Positions 17,033-26,158 are shown, counted from the stretch's first letter. The stretch: 64,000 bases of DNA from CAZQYB01 sp964582985 (GCA_964582985.1 CAZOUM010000006.1:9884-73883); one strand, 5' to 3'. A program made the numbers and translations. The notes: a model not told the origin generated them from the letters alone.

Positions 17033-18010
17033 ATGGCAAAAACCACGGCACCAAGGCCTAAGCAGGCAAAACATAAAAAATATATGTTGGTTCGCTACGG
17101 CCGGATGGATACACTCGGCTGGTTCGAACATAAGGAGACCCAAATACCGAGATCGCCCCGCCGAGTCGTAATAAAAACCGACCGGGGCCTCGAATTGGGA
17201 CAGCTCACAGGACAGCTTTGCCCCTACAGGGGGGGACAATTCAGATTAAACCAGGAGCAGGTCAAAAAATATTTTGAAGACAGCGAGGTTGATTGCCTGT
17301 GCGAGGTGGCCGGCAAGTTCGTTCGATATGCAACCTCCGAGGACATAAGCGAAGAAAGGCACCTTGAGAAAATCGCAAATGATGAGATGGAATACTGCAG
17401 GCAGCTCATCAAAGAACTGGACCTGCCGATGAAAATTGTTGATGCAGAACACGTATTTGGCGGCGAGCGTATTATCTTCTACTTTATGGCTGACAGCAGG
17501 GTGGATTTTCGCCAACTGGTCAGAAAACTTGCACACGAGCACCAGACAAGAATCGAAATGCGCCAGATCGGCCCGCGTGACGAAGCCAAGCTTCTTGCCG
17601 ATATCGAAAGCTGCGGGCAGGAATGCTGCTGCAAGAGATTTCTTAAGACATTGAAACCGGTCAATATGCGAATGGCCAAGATGCAAAAGGCCACGCTCGA
17701 CCCGGCGAAGATATCAGGCTACTGCGGCAGACTAAAGTGCTGCCTGCGATATGAGGATAAGACTTATACGGAACTTAAAGAGCGACTCCCCAAAAAGAAC
17801 ACCAAAGTAAAAACAGCACGTGGTGAAGGTAAAGTCGTTGACACGCATATTTTGACTCAGCTTGTTGTTGTAGAGCACGGCGAAGGAGTAAGGGTCGCTG
17901 TTCCGGTCGAAGAAATTGAGCTAATTTCCACACCTGAAAGCGTGGATGAGAAACAAGATATTGCAACGGACGATAGGAACCAAGAGAGCCAAAAAACCCA
18001 AACGCAGTGA
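17033..18010 (+). CDS. ricT: PSP1-domain protein, RicT/YaaT-like
   Basis: About 325 residues from the ATG at 17033; a TTG at 16988 would overlap holB. The PSP1 domain spans roughly residues 20-250, with RVVIKTDRGLELGQLTG near the start and FYFMADSRVDFRQLVRKLA in the middle. The cysteines CGQECCC and YCGRLKCC supply the ligand set that in Bacillus RicT helps hold Fe-S clusters in the RicA-RicF-RicT complex affecting RNase Y and sporulation. The C-terminal 60 residues are polar and probably disordered. The holB-ricT-metG order is a conserved neighbourhood. The gene symbol is assigned by family, not by experiment. Confidence 0.85.
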   Translation: MAKTTAPRPKQAKHKKYMLVRYGRMDTLGWFEHKETQIPRSPRRVVIKTDRGLELGQLTGQLCPYRGGQFRLNQEQVKKYFEDSEVDCLCEVAGKFVRYATSEDISEERHLEKIANDEMEYCRQLIKELDLPMKIVDAEHVFGGERIIFYFMADSRVDFRQLVRKLAHEHQTRIEMRQIGPRDEAKLLADIESCGQECCCKRFLKTLKPVNMRMAKMQKATLDPAKISGYCGRLKCCLRYEDKTYTELKERLPKKNTKVKTARGEGKVVDTHILTQLVVVEHGEGVRVAVPVEEIELISTPESVDEKQDIATDDRNQESQKTQTQ

Positions 18011-18028
18011 TTATTTCAAGGGAACGCT

Positions 18029-20032
18029 ATGCCTCGAAAAATCGCGGTGACATCTGCTTTGCCTTATGCAAACGGCCCAATACACATTGGGCATCTGGTG
18101 GAGTATCTGCAGACCGATATCTGGGTCCGCTTCCAGAAAATGTGCGGCAACCAGTGCCTTTACTTCTGCGCCGATGATGCCCACGGCACGCCCATTATGA
18201 TAAGCGCACGTGCAGCCGGCATAAGTCCGGAAAAGCTGATCGAGCGCATGCACAAAGAGCACATAGCAGACTTCAGGGGCTTTTACGTCGAATTCGATAA
18301 CTATTATACAACGCATTCGGACGAAAATAGACGGTTTAGCGAACGGATTTTCGATTCGCTAAATCGAGCCGGCTCAATCGCTAAACGAAGTGTTGAACAG
18401 GCTTATTGCGAAAAATGCGGGATGTGGCTGCCGGACAGATATATTCGCGGCACCTGCCCGCGCTGCAAAGCTCAGGACCAGTACGGTGATTCCTGTGAAG
18501 TTTGCAGCGGCACCCACAGGCCAACCGAACTGATAGACCCAAAATGTGCTACGTGCGGCACCGAACCTGTCCGCAAAAAAAGTGAGCATTATTTTTTCAA
18601 ACTTGCTGATTACGAACAACAACTAAAGCAGCTTATTGCCGGAGGGTACGTTCAGCAATCCGCCGCCAAAAAACTCGATGAATGGTTCAAGGCCGGCCTG
18701 AAAGACTGGGACATATCCCGCGACGGACCTTATTTCGGCTTCAAAATACCCGGTGAAGAAAACAAGTTCTTTTACGTCTGGCTCGACGCTCCCATCGGAT
18801 ATATGGCCTCTGCCAGGAATTACTGTGACAAAAACGGCCTCGATTTCGACAAGCTTTGGAACAGCGACGAATATGAGCTTTACCATTTCATTGGAAAAGA
18901 CATCATGTATTTCCACGCGCTCTTTTTCCCGGCAACACTGATGGGCTCGGGCTTCCAAACCGCGAACAAGCTTTTCATCCACGGCTTTCTAACCGTAAAC
19001 GGCGAAAAAATGAGTAAGTCACGCGGGACTTTTATTAAAGCGAGCACATATCTAAAGTATCTCGACCCTGAATACCTGCGCTATTACTACGCAAGCAAAC
19101 TGACCCCCGGTATCGACGATATCGACCTGAACACGGACGATTTTGTAAATAAAATCAACTCCAATTTGGTCGGCAAATTCGCAAACCTGGCATCACGCTC
19201 AGGCCCAATGCTAACAAAGAACCTGGCTGGACAGCTCGGCCGGTTGGATGGGCGGGCCAGGGAACTGATAGATAAGCTCATCGCTGCAAAAGACCAAATC
19301 ATCCAGGGCTATGAGAGCCTCAACTTCGCTGCCGTCGTTCGGACAATCACCGCTCTGGCCGATGAGGCTAATCGGCATGTCGAACAGAACCAGCCATGGG
19401 TAACTGTTAAAACAGATTTAGAAAAAACCCGCACCACGCTGACTGCCGTGATAAACGCAGTTAAAATCCTGACGATTTACTTAAAACCGATATTGCCTAA
19501 ATACACTGAAAAAATCGAAAAATTTCTCAACGTTGACGAACTGAAATTTGCCGACATCGAAACAATATTAGAGAACCACAAAATAAGTGAGTTTGAAAGA
19601 CTGGTTGAAAGGATTGATAGAAGCGAGGTCAATAAGATGATGGAAGAAAGTAAGCAAGCTCAAAGCCTGGGGCCGGCTGCGACAGCTCCAGCCGAGCCTA
19701 TTAAGCCGGAATGCGCAATCGAGGATTTTGAAAAGATTGACCTGCGAATCGCCAAAGTTGTAAAGGCCGAGCCGGTCAAAGGCGCCGATAAACTACTGCG
19801 GCTGGATTTGGATGTGGGCGGACCGCAAAAAAGCGTCTTAGCCGCCATAGCCCAGGCGTACAAACCAGATGAGCTGGTCGGCAAAATCGTAATCTATTTT
19901 GCGAATCTAAAGCCGAGAAAGATGAGGTTTGGTCTTTCGGAGGGTATGATTTTAGCGGCGGGAACCGGCGGAAAAGATATCTTCATGCTCTCAGCCGATA
20001 CCGGAGCAAAACCCGGCCAAAAGGTGCTTTAG
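18029..20032 (+). CDS. metG: Methionyl-tRNA synthetase
   Basis: A 667-residue class I aminoacyl-tRNA synthetase charging tRNA-Met. The nucleotide-binding HIGH motif is HIGH at residues 19-22 in NGPIHIGH, and the KMSKS loop is at residues 327-331 (GEKMSKSRG). A zinc-knuckle insertion has four CxxC pairs (CEKC, CPRC, CEVC, CATC), as in the two-knob type. The anticodon-binding helical domain follows. The last 105 residues form a tRNA-binding OB domain (DFEKIDLRIAKVV to FGLSEGMILAAG), fused as in E. coli. It follows ricT by 18 bp and is probably translated from the same message. Confidence 0.97.
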   Translation: MPRKIAVTSALPYANGPIHIGHLVEYLQTDIWVRFQKMCGNQCLYFCADDAHGTPIMISARAAGISPEKLIERMHKEHIADFRGFYVEFDNYYTTHSDENRRFSERIFDSLNRAGSIAKRSVEQAYCEKCGMWLPDRYIRGTCPRCKAQDQYGDSCEVCSGTHRPTELIDPKCATCGTEPVRKKSEHYFFKLADYEQQLKQLIAGGYVQQSAAKKLDEWFKAGLKDWDISRDGPYFGFKIPGEENKFFYVWLDAPIGYMASARNYCDKNGLDFDKLWNSDEYELYHFIGKDIMYFHALFFPATLMGSGFQTANKLFIHGFLTVNGEKMSKSRGTFIKASTYLKYLDPEYLRYYYASKLTPGIDDIDLNTDDFVNKINSNLVGKFANLASRSGPMLTKNLAGQLGRLDGRARELIDKLIAAKDQIIQGYESLNFAAVVRTITALADEANRHVEQNQPWVTVKTDLEKTRTTLTAVINAVKILTIYLKPILPKYTEKIEKFLNVDELKFADIETILENHKISEFERLVERIDRSEVNKMMEESKQAQSLGPAATAPAEPIKPECAIEDFEKIDLRIAKVVKAEPVKGADKLLRLDLDVGGPQKSVLAAIAQAYKPDELVGKIVIYFANLKPRKMRFGLSEGMILAAGTGGKDIFMLSADTGAKPGQKVL

Positions 20033-20041
20033 CTCTTGGAA

Positions 20042-20395
20042 ATGAAGAAAAAGTTTGAACAAATCGCCAGAGAAGACGGACGATTCAGCCCGCAGGCGCT
20101 GAGGTTCGTCCACGAGGGACTGGGTTATACTCTAAAAAAGGTTGTTGCTAAGCCCGGCCATGTCGGGGGCCAGGGCCTCTGCGAGGGACTCAAACGTCTG
20201 GCGACAAAGAAGTGGGGCAGACTGGCAGTGTTGGTATTAAATAGCTGGGGGCTTAAAACCACTCGCGATTTCGGTGAAATCGTTTATCTGATGATAAGGC
20301 ACAAATGGATGAGCACTCAGCCGACCGATTCAATCGACGATTTCAACGACGTCTACGACTTCAAAACCGTCTTCAAAGACAAATTCGAATTCTAA
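20042..20395 (+). CDS. Minf_1886 family protein
   Basis: About 117 residues; the ATG at 20042 was chosen over a TTG at 20036. It is a small soluble helical protein with the pattern of the Minf_1886 family of Planctomycetota and Verrucomicrobiota: RFSPQALRFVHEGLGYTL near the start, GGQGLCEGLKRLA in the middle, then LNSWGLKTTRDFGEIVYLMI and the ending DDFNDVYDFKTVF. The function is unknown. It starts 9 bp after metG and so probably belongs to the same transcript, which suggests a role linked to translation or growth, but nothing in the sequence proves that. Confidence 0.85.
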   Translation: MKKKFEQIAREDGRFSPQALRFVHEGLGYTLKKVVAKPGHVGGQGLCEGLKRLATKKWGRLAVLVLNSWGLKTTRDFGEIVYLMIRHKWMSTQPTDSIDDFNDVYDFKTVFKDKFEF

Positions 20396-20503
20396 GCTGT
20401 TGGCTCAAAATATCCTGTTGCGATTTTGCGTGGTCTTGTCGACTTGCTGGAACTAAGCAGGATAAAAATCTCAAAAGCCAAAACAAAATGCCGGATTAGT
20501 GGG

Positions 20504-20842
20504 CTACTCCTTGTCCAGTGCGCGGAATATCCCCGTCTCTTCAATAATCACAGGATAGCTTTCAACAGTCGAGGGTATCTTAGCTTGCAGCTCTTCTGGT
20601 TTCATCGACGCAAGAATCTTGATGCAGGGCTTACCTTCGGACATACCAATTCCGGTCCCTACAACTCCGGGTAGAGCCATCCACTCATCTGTTTTATCTT
20701 TAAGGACTTCTTCAATAGTCCTTGCGGGCATACGTTTTCCTTTCTCAGAGTCGCCGGCACTGCTGCGGGAACAGCCGCTAAGACCACCGGCTGTGCTCAC
20801 GGCACCAATGCTCAGCAGAACAATTACAATCTGTTTGGCCAT
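20504..20842 (-). CDS. Small lipoprotein with a GVVGT module
   Basis: About 112 residues from the Met at 20842, chosen because it begins a lipoprotein signal (MAKQIVIVLLSIGAVS... ending GGLSGC). After the anchor comes a polar linker and then an 80-residue domain containing LPGVVGTGIGMSEGKPCIKI. The same module, read as IKGVVGTAIGLDENNKLVV, occurs next to the signal peptide of the neighbouring trypsin-like protease. In that protease it precedes the catalytic domain, so this protein may be a stand-alone version acting as an inhibitor or binding partner. That is inference. It lies downstream of the protease on the same strand. Confidence 0.7.
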   Translation of the reverse strand: MAKQIVIVLLSIGAVSTAGGLSGCSRSSAGDSEKGKRMPARTIEEVLKDKTDEWMALPGVVGTGIGMSEGKPCIKILASMKPEELQAKIPSTVESYPVIIEETGIFRALDKE

Positions 20843-20983
20843 CGATAGATTTTTATCCTGCCAGCCTTTAGCAAAATAGAACCCTATGCGCCCTGTATAC
20901 CTCCGACGTAATACGGACAACCACAGTGGCTGGCATTTATGCCATACACATACCGCATCCGATAGGAGATTTTTTAGGTATCA

Positions 20984-22075
20984 CTATTCGCCATCAATAG
21001 TAACGCCAAAGGCATCAAGCACCGGCCCAATCGGATTGGCGACCGTAACTTGAAGAACACCATTCAAATAACCACCGGCAAACAACAATCCAACGGGATT
21101 CTTGTCAGGGTCCGTCACCACAAGGGAGCCGGAGTCGCCCGCCGCGCTAAAGGTACTTGGCGCGATCAGTACCTGATCCACAAATCTCGCGTATTTTGGA
21201 TTGGCCTCGGTGCCATAATTAACGTTGATGGTGGCATTAATCAAAGTAACCGTCCCTTTTGTTAGCGAGGTCGTCCTGCCATATTTCTGTACCGTCTGAT
21301 CCACAGCAGCCGCGACAGGGACAGACTTGGGTTTGCCATAGCCGTTTGATGGTGTGGCATTGCCAAGATTACCCGTTGAGCTAACAGCAATGGCCGCATC
21401 AATTGTGTTGTTGGCAGTCGTAGAAAAAACAATAGGCTCAAAAGCAGCCAGCGTACCGATGACGTCTTTGGACTTAATTGCGCATTGAGGTTTGGCATCG
21501 TAGCGCCCCGGCTGCAATACCCGGCTGCCGATGGGAGCATTGTTCTCCAAAGCGTAGACGTGATTGTTGCTCAAAGCGTATACCTTGCCATCTGCATCTT
21601 TTACTCTGCAGCCAATTGTTCCCGACGAGCACTCACCTTCGTTACCGGTCGAGACGCCGATTGGAACCGGCCGGTCACACCTTTTCTTGGGATTTATCTT
21701 TTTCCCATTGCCCGGTTTGCCCGGTTTGTCGGGTTTGCCGGGTTTGCCGGGTTTGCCACCTGGTGCCAATGCGTAGAATTTGCCCGTTGCTACTGTCTGG
21801 ACTGTCACATCGTCGAGCTTCTTTGGGATGCCGGCAACGCCCTGTTTTCCTGTAAGGACCGTGACTACCAGCTTATTGTTCTCGTCAAGCCCGATAGCCG
21901 TGCCCACCACGCCCTTGATTTTCATCAGACGGGCGGTGTGCTTTGCCTGGACTTCTTTGACGCGCTCGAAAGCCGCATCCTTACCGCCTTGGGCCGACAG
22001 AACATCCGAAAGAACCAGCAGCCCAAGAATAGCGACGGCTACCAATAGTACCTTGAAAAAAGTTCGCCTCGACAT
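20984..22075 (-). CDS. Secreted trypsin-fold serine protease with collagen-like linker
   Basis: A 363-residue exported protein. Residues 1-28 are a signal peptide. Residues of about 35-100 form a GVVGTAIG module. Residues 107-124 are a proline-glycine linker of G-K-P repeats, and a peptidase domain follows. The catalytic triad is visible: His172 (LSNNHVYAL), Asp226 (NTIDAAIA) and Ser315 (AGDSGSLVV). The fold is that of chymotrypsin-like S1 or S64-type proteases used outside the cell. The ATG follows GAAAGGAGT. The DNA of the linker (21714-21765) is a run of nine-base units, prone to slippage, so linker length may vary between strains. The substrate is unknown. Confidence 0.85.
   Translation of the reverse strand: MSRRTFFKVLLVAVAILGLLVLSDVLSAQGGKDAAFERVKEVQAKHTARLMKIKGVVGTAIGLDENNKLVVTVLTGKQGVAGIPKKLDDVTVQTVATGKFYALAPGGKPGKPGKPDKPGKPGNGKKINPKKRCDRPVPIGVSTGNEGECSSGTIGCRVKDADGKVYALSNNHVYALENNAPIGSRVLQPGRYDAKPQCAIKSKDVIGTLAAFEPIVFSTTANNTIDAAIAVSSTGNLGNATPSNGYGKPKSVPVAAAVDQTVQKYGRTTSLTKGTVTLINATINVNYGTEANPKYARFVDQVLIAPSTFSAAGDSGSLVVTDPDKNPVGLLFAGGYLNGVLQVTVANPIGPVLDAFGVTIDGE
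21714..21765 (-). repeat. Nine-base tandem repeat coding G-K-P linker
   Basis: On the plus strand the unit is about GGGTTTGCC, repeated in tandem with single-base variants. It encodes the collagen-like linker of the protease and is a likely site of copy-number change. Confidence 0.75.
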
Positions 22076-22340
22076 AATTTTACTCCTTTCTTCGATTCGT
22101 ACAGATTATTATATTTGGCGACAATTAAACTGAATGCTTTCGCAGAATCATTATGTGTTTCCTTTTCACACCGTATCCTCCACAACAAATAAGCTGCAAT
22201 TTGACCGTGCGCCTTCCAGAATTTCCTCGCAGAACAGCTTACCAGATTAAACTGCAAGAGTCAACAAATTTATCTGAATATTTCGTTAATTTTTGAGAAT
22301 TTACGCGGAGGCCTGACCCGGCTTACAGCGTTTGACCAAG

Positions 22341-22478
22341 TCAAGACAGGAACTTCAAAAAGATTTTTTTGCAACGCTTAACCACTTTTCCTGAATCACC
22401 ACTCTCGGCGATGTCTGCAAGTTCAAAATTGTCCTCAAGGACCAATTCAAATTCCAAATTATCTTTCCTCTGAAGTAT
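22341..22478 (-). pseudogene. In-frame protein-like tail after the GNAT stop, possible M20 remnant
   Basis: After the GNAT TGA the same frame continues open to 22341 and reads NLEFELVLEDNFELADIAES, ending CKKIFLKFLS. The nearby M20 peptidase ends YYKNIILKFLA with an upstream DEYIEISDIE, a resemblance over about 30 residues. It may be a decayed copy of that C-terminus. The rest of the 22076-22478 gap holds nothing I recognise. Confidence 0.3.
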
Positions 22479-22946
22479 TCATACCAGGTTTAGCTCCATG
22501 AAAACAGTGCCCTCGATAGGGTTATATCGATACGGCTCTATCTCTTTGAATCCCAGAGACACGTATAGCGCTCTCGCTGTCTCCATTGACGGGACTGTAT
22601 CCAAGCGTATGCAAGTGTAGCCCACCTTTCTGGCCTGCTCGATAATTGCTTCAGCCAGCGCTATGCCAATTTTCAGGCCTCTCAAATCCGGCCTGACATA
22701 AAGCCTTTTCATCTCGCATATACTCTCGCTTAACTTCCCCAGCCCGACACATCCGGCAACCTGTTCTTGATACACAGCAAGCAGCAAGCAACCTTCGGGC
22801 GACGCGTAATCGCCGGGAAGATTAGCCAATTCTTCTTCAAAACCCTGAAAACCCAGATCAAAGCCCAAGGAATCAGCATATTCAACAAAAAGCCCCTTAA
22901 TTATTTCAAAATCTTCATCATTTTTAACCGGATAAATTTTAAGCAT
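22479..22946 (-). CDS. GNAT family N-acetyltransferase
   Basis: A 155-residue cytoplasmic acetyltransferase of the GNAT fold. The acetyl-CoA binding motif lies at about residues 90-110: MKRLYVRPDLRGLKIGIALA, with the R-x-x-G-x-x-G/A pattern. The later LDTVPSMETARALYVSLGF is the usual motif B, where the enzyme closes over the substrate. The N-terminal 50 residues (DFEIIKGLFVEYADSLGFDL) are typical of a subset of amino-acid or small-molecule acetyltransferases. It starts 33 bp after the methyltransferase stop and is the last gene of an apparent four-gene operon. The substrate cannot be deduced. Confidence 0.9.
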   Translation of the reverse strand: MLKIYPVKNDEDFEIIKGLFVEYADSLGFDLGFQGFEEELANLPGDYASPEGCLLLAVYQEQVAGCVGLGKLSESICEMKRLYVRPDLRGLKIGIALAEAIIEQARKVGYTCIRLDTVPSMETARALYVSLGFKEIEPYRYNPIEGTVFMELNLV

Positions 22947-22979
22947 ACCCTTACATCCTTGAACTTTTGTTGATAAAAC

Positions 22980-23783
22980 TCATTTGCACGCTGATCTTCG
23001 CAGCACATACTGCAATTGTTCCGAATCAGGTTGACATTCTTTTTTATAGTTTCTGAAAGCATCTTCAATGGAGAATCCGTTATCCGAAAAAAGTTTCTCC
23101 AACTCTGATGGATAAAAATACCGTCGTCGGAGTGTGAATTCTTTTTTCGAGACCTTTCCATTCGGCGTTGTTACCTCGAATATAAGTTGGCGGGTCTCTA
23201 TTTGTCGGTCCTTGTCCATTGAATAAACATTCCATCCTCTAATTTTGTTGTTCGTTATAGCGTCAACAGTATCAACCCTTTGTACCGGCTCAGCAGGACA
23301 CCGCTCAATCCGTTTAAGCGGCAGAAAGACATCTATCAAGATGCGTCCTTGAGGTGCCAGATGCAGTTTAAGTCGCTCCAAAGCTTCTTTTTGCGCCTGT
23401 GATGTTAATAGATAATTGAAAGCATCAAACGGGACCATGATTAACTTGTATTTATTCCCAAGGTCGAAAGCACACATATCAGCATTTATGACCTGAATTC
23501 TGGCCTGAACATCCGGGGGCTCGTTGCACAAATGAGACTTTAATACATCTATCATTGCTGCTGAAACTTCAATAGCCACTATTGATTTACCAGCCTTAAC
23601 AAGTGGTAGGGTTAATCTGCCCGAACCTGCTCCAATCTCAAGTATTGACGATTCCACTTGCTCAGCGTAGTCAAGATAAAAAGACAGATCACCCAACCAA
23701 TCACCGACGTACATATCATAAAACGCAGCAAAATCTGCATAAATATCAAGCATTTTCTTATTATCCAATTTAATTGCTTTCAA
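22980..23783 (-). CDS. Class I SAM-dependent methyltransferase
   Basis: A 267-residue cytoplasmic methyltransferase. The SAM-binding motif I is ILEIGAGSGRLTLPLVKAG at about 47-65, then motif II AIEVSAAMIDVL with the acidic Glu after beta-2, then INADMCAFDL and LIMVPFDAFNYL. The N-terminus FAAFYDMYVGDW is typical of small-molecule methyltransferases of the Methyltransf_25 type. The C-terminal 80 residues (KEFTLRRRYFYPSEL...) are a beta region that probably forms the substrate lid. The gene is between the cupin and GNAT genes with gaps of 18 and 33 bp. The substrate is unknown. Confidence 0.9.
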   Translation of the reverse strand: MKAIKLDNKKMLDIYADFAAFYDMYVGDWLGDLSFYLDYAEQVESSILEIGAGSGRLTLPLVKAGKSIVAIEVSAAMIDVLKSHLCNEPPDVQARIQVINADMCAFDLGNKYKLIMVPFDAFNYLLTSQAQKEALERLKLHLAPQGRILIDVFLPLKRIERCPAEPVQRVDTVDAITNNKIRGWNVYSMDKDRQIETRQLIFEVTTPNGKVSKKEFTLRRRYFYPSELEKLFSDNGFSIEDAFRNYKKECQPDSEQLQYVLRRSACK

Positions 23784-23801
23784 TAGCTCGATGGTGAAGA
23801 T

Positions 23802-24116
23802 TTATGCATCTTCCACCAGGATTGCTTTTACTTTGTCCGTAAGAACTCGGCCTTTGTGCTTGTGTTCTTCGCCTGTGGGGATAAATAGCCCGTCGCCCGG
23901 CCCGAATGTAATTACATTTCCATCAAAGTCTATTTCTATTTGCCCTTCAAGAATGTAGCCGATGTGTCCCTTTGTGCACCAATCAGGCTCAACAAACTCC
24001 CTGGTAAACTCTGCTAAACGCAGCTTTCTGCCGCCTTTTTCGTAAGCCTTAAATCGAACACCAGCCATGGGACTCTGCCACGGTATCGATTCAAAATCCA
24101 CTCTATACTGCCCCAT
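23802..24116 (-). CDS. Small cupin-domain protein
   Basis: A 104-residue single-domain cupin. The two cupin motifs are G-H-I-G-Y-I-L-E-G-x-I-E-I (His near 51, strand after WCTKG) and PGDGLFIPTGEEHKHKG, the second with His and Glu residues placed for a metal site. The first motif here has one clear His rather than the usual pair, so metal binding may be partial. Such small cupins act as sugar or small-molecule isomerases, dioxygenase-like enzymes or binding proteins. It precedes the methyltransferase by 18 bp. The function is unknown. Confidence 0.85.
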   Translation of the reverse strand: MGQYRVDFESIPWQSPMAGVRFKAYEKGGRKLRLAEFTREFVEPDWCTKGHIGYILEGQIEIDFDGNVITFGPGDGLFIPTGEEHKHKGRVLTDKVKAILVEDA

Positions 24117-24180
24117 CTTAAGCTACTCCTAAAGAGTTTAATGACAAAACTCACCTGCCGGCACAAATCGCTGGCGAAAG

Positions 24181-25296
24181 TCAAGCCAGGAATTTCAGAA
24201 TGATGTTCTTATAATATTCAACGGCATTTTCAATATCGCTAATTTCGATGTATTCATCCGGCTTATGGCAAACCTCGGACTTGCCCGGGCCGAAGATTAC
24301 AACTGGTGCTCCCAAAGCGGCAAAGTGAGGGCCGTCTGTAGTAAAACCAACAGCTTTGGTCTGGCCGATTCCAACGGCAGAACAAAAGTCCTTAACAAAG
24401 CCGCAGTCATTGTCGGTCTCCATTGCCCCAACTTCTCGCACAATGGACACTTCCGCATCAAACTGAGGATTTTCTTGTTTCAAGTTCGCAAAGATTTTTT
24501 GAAAATCCCCAATAATATCTTGATGGTGCTGGCCCGGCACAGTGCGAATATCAATCCCGATACTGCACTTGTCCGGAACGACGTTCATCGCTTTGCCGCC
24601 GGAGATGGTATTTATGCTCATAGAGCACCCACCCAATAGTTCGTGGGGCTCGAAGACAATCTTATAATTTTCCAGTTGGTCTAAAACAGCTTTCATCGAA
24701 GTTATCGAATTGACACCTAACTCCGGAGTCGAGCCGTGGGCGGCTTTACCTTTGGTTGCTACTTCAAGCCACAGCATTCCGCGATGAGCGGTGACAATCT
24801 CGAAATCGGTCGGCTCAGGCAGAACCACGCCTGCCAGAGTCGGCAATTTATCCTTGTAGTTGCTGACAAATCTTTTCGCGCCGCAGCTATCGGTCTCTTC
24901 ACCTGCAGCAGCGACAAGAATAATATCACCTTCCAACTTCATTCCGGCCTCGACAATCCGCCTTATGGCGGTAAGGACAGCGACAATGCCGCCTTTCATG
25001 TCCGCCGAGCCTCTACCGTAGATTTTGCCGTCGCTCTCGACCCCTTCGAAAATGGGATATTTCCATTGCGCCTCACCAGGTGGCACAACGTCAAGATGGC
25101 AGCCAAATAAAAGCCCACCTCTACGCCCGGTCGTTCTTACGTGGGCTACAAGATTTGCCCTGTTTTGGCCCCAGGTATCTATCTGAGCGTCTATCCCTGC
25201 TTGGTCAAGCTCTCGGGCAATTATTTCCGCCACAGCCAACTCGCCTTTCTCGGCGGTGCTTTCTGCCTGAATCAGCTTTCTCAATAGCTCCTTCAT
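24181..25296 (-). CDS. M20 family metallopeptidase (ArgE/DapE/ACY1-like)
   Basis: About 371 residues from the ATG at 25296; a start six codons earlier at 25314 is less likely. The M20 metal site is clear: LLFGCHLDVVPPG with His and the catalytic Asp, GRGSADMKGG with the bridging Asp, AAGEETDSCGAK with the general-base Glu pair, PEPTDFEIVTAHRG, and a late His in SEVCHKPDEY. The central dimerisation domain starts near GKAAHGSTPELGVNS. Family members hydrolyse N-acyl amino acids or dipeptides, including ArgE and DapE, and the choice cannot be made here. It is the first gene of the minus-strand run with the cupin, methyltransferase and GNAT genes. Confidence 0.92.
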   Translation of the reverse strand: MKELLRKLIQAESTAEKGELAVAEIIARELDQAGIDAQIDTWGQNRANLVAHVRTTGRRGGLLFGCHLDVVPPGEAQWKYPIFEGVESDGKIYGRGSADMKGGIVAVLTAIRRIVEAGMKLEGDIILVAAAGEETDSCGAKRFVSNYKDKLPTLAGVVLPEPTDFEIVTAHRGMLWLEVATKGKAAHGSTPELGVNSITSMKAVLDQLENYKIVFEPHELLGGCSMSINTISGGKAMNVVPDKCSIGIDIRTVPGQHHQDIIGDFQKIFANLKQENPQFDAEVSIVREVGAMETDNDCGFVKDFCSAVGIGQTKAVGFTTDGPHFAALGAPVVIFGPGKSEVCHKPDEYIEISDIENAVEYYKNIILKFLA

Positions 25297-25350
25297 AGCA
25301 CAGCAATTATACAACCACCCGCAGCAAAAGAAAAATTGGAAAAATTTTTG

Positions 25351-25379
25351 TTGCAGATTAAAACGTGGGCGGACATAAT
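25351..25379 (+). promoter_or_regulatory. Candidate sigma-70 promoter
   Basis: TTGCAG (25351-25356) and CATAAT (25374-25379) are 17 bp apart, about 40 bp upstream of the ATG at 25421. Confidence 0.55.
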
Positions 25380-25420
25380 AAAGGTTTCAAAAATTTCATA
25401 GCTGGCATGAAGGTGTGTAA

Positions 25421-26158
25421 ATGGGACCTGTATTGAATGGCCTGATAAGACTTCAAACCGTCGAAAACCAACTACGAGCACTTAAAGCAAAACTTGCAAG
25501 ATGTAGAAGAAGTGTCATCATCCAGGAGAATCAGGTCAGAAGCCTTCAAAATACCCTTGAAGCCAAGAAGGAAGAGATTCAGCTTACCAAGATCCAGTCA
25601 GACCGCCTTGAGCTGGAGCTCAGGACCAGGGATGAGCGGATAGCCAAGTTAAGAGCTTCACTCAACGCCGCAAAAACGAACAAAGAATATGCCGCGGTCC
25701 TCACCCTGCTCAACACTACCAAAGCTGATAATTCCAAACTTGAGAATCAGATATTGGGACTTATGAGAGATATCGAGGCTGACGAGACCGAGTACAAAGA
25801 AATACAGGACCAGATTGACGAGCAAAAGCAAAAGCTCGAGCAAACCCGAAAAGAAGTCGAAGTTTTGGCAGCCAGATATGAGGCCGAAATTAAGGAAATT
25901 CAACAGCAATGGGACCAGAAAGCACACATCATACCAGCGGAGCCGCTGCAAATCTTCAAACGCGTCGCTGAGACATACGATGGTGAAGCACTTGCACTTG
26001 TTGAGCAGCAGGAGGGTAAGACTGAGGTCTATACTTGTGGCGGCTGCTTTATGGGCATCACCGCCGAGTCCGTCAATTTGCTTATGACCAAGGATGACAT
26101 AATTCGCTGTCCGAATTGCACCCGGATACTGATTCTTGGCGATTCGCAGGAAATCTGA
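25421..26158 (+). CDS. Coiled-coil protein with C4 zinc ribbon (CT398-like)
   Basis: A 245-residue soluble protein. Residues of about 10-170 are a long coiled coil made of two antiparallel helices, rich in Glu, Lys and Gln (AKKEEIQLTKIQSDRLELEL). Residues 200-236 form a zinc ribbon with CGGC and CPNC as ligands (YTCGGCFMGIT, IRCPNCTRIL). This is the CT398/zf-RING_7 type, thought to bind RNA or act in secretion and flagellar contexts; its exact function is not settled. An ATG after TGAAGGTGTGTAA begins the gene, behind a candidate promoter. The RNase H-PurN gene follows 91 bp later; a zinc-ribbon gene beside rnhA is a common pairing. Confidence 0.9.
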   Translation: MGPVLNGLIRLQTVENQLRALKAKLARCRRSVIIQENQVRSLQNTLEAKKEEIQLTKIQSDRLELELRTRDERIAKLRASLNAAKTNKEYAAVLTLLNTTKADNSKLENQILGLMRDIEADETEYKEIQDQIDEQKQKLEQTRKEVEVLAARYEAEIKEIQQQWDQKAHIIPAEPLQIFKRVAETYDGEALALVEQQEGKTEVYTCGGCFMGITAESVNLLMTKDDIIRCPNCTRILILGDSQEI

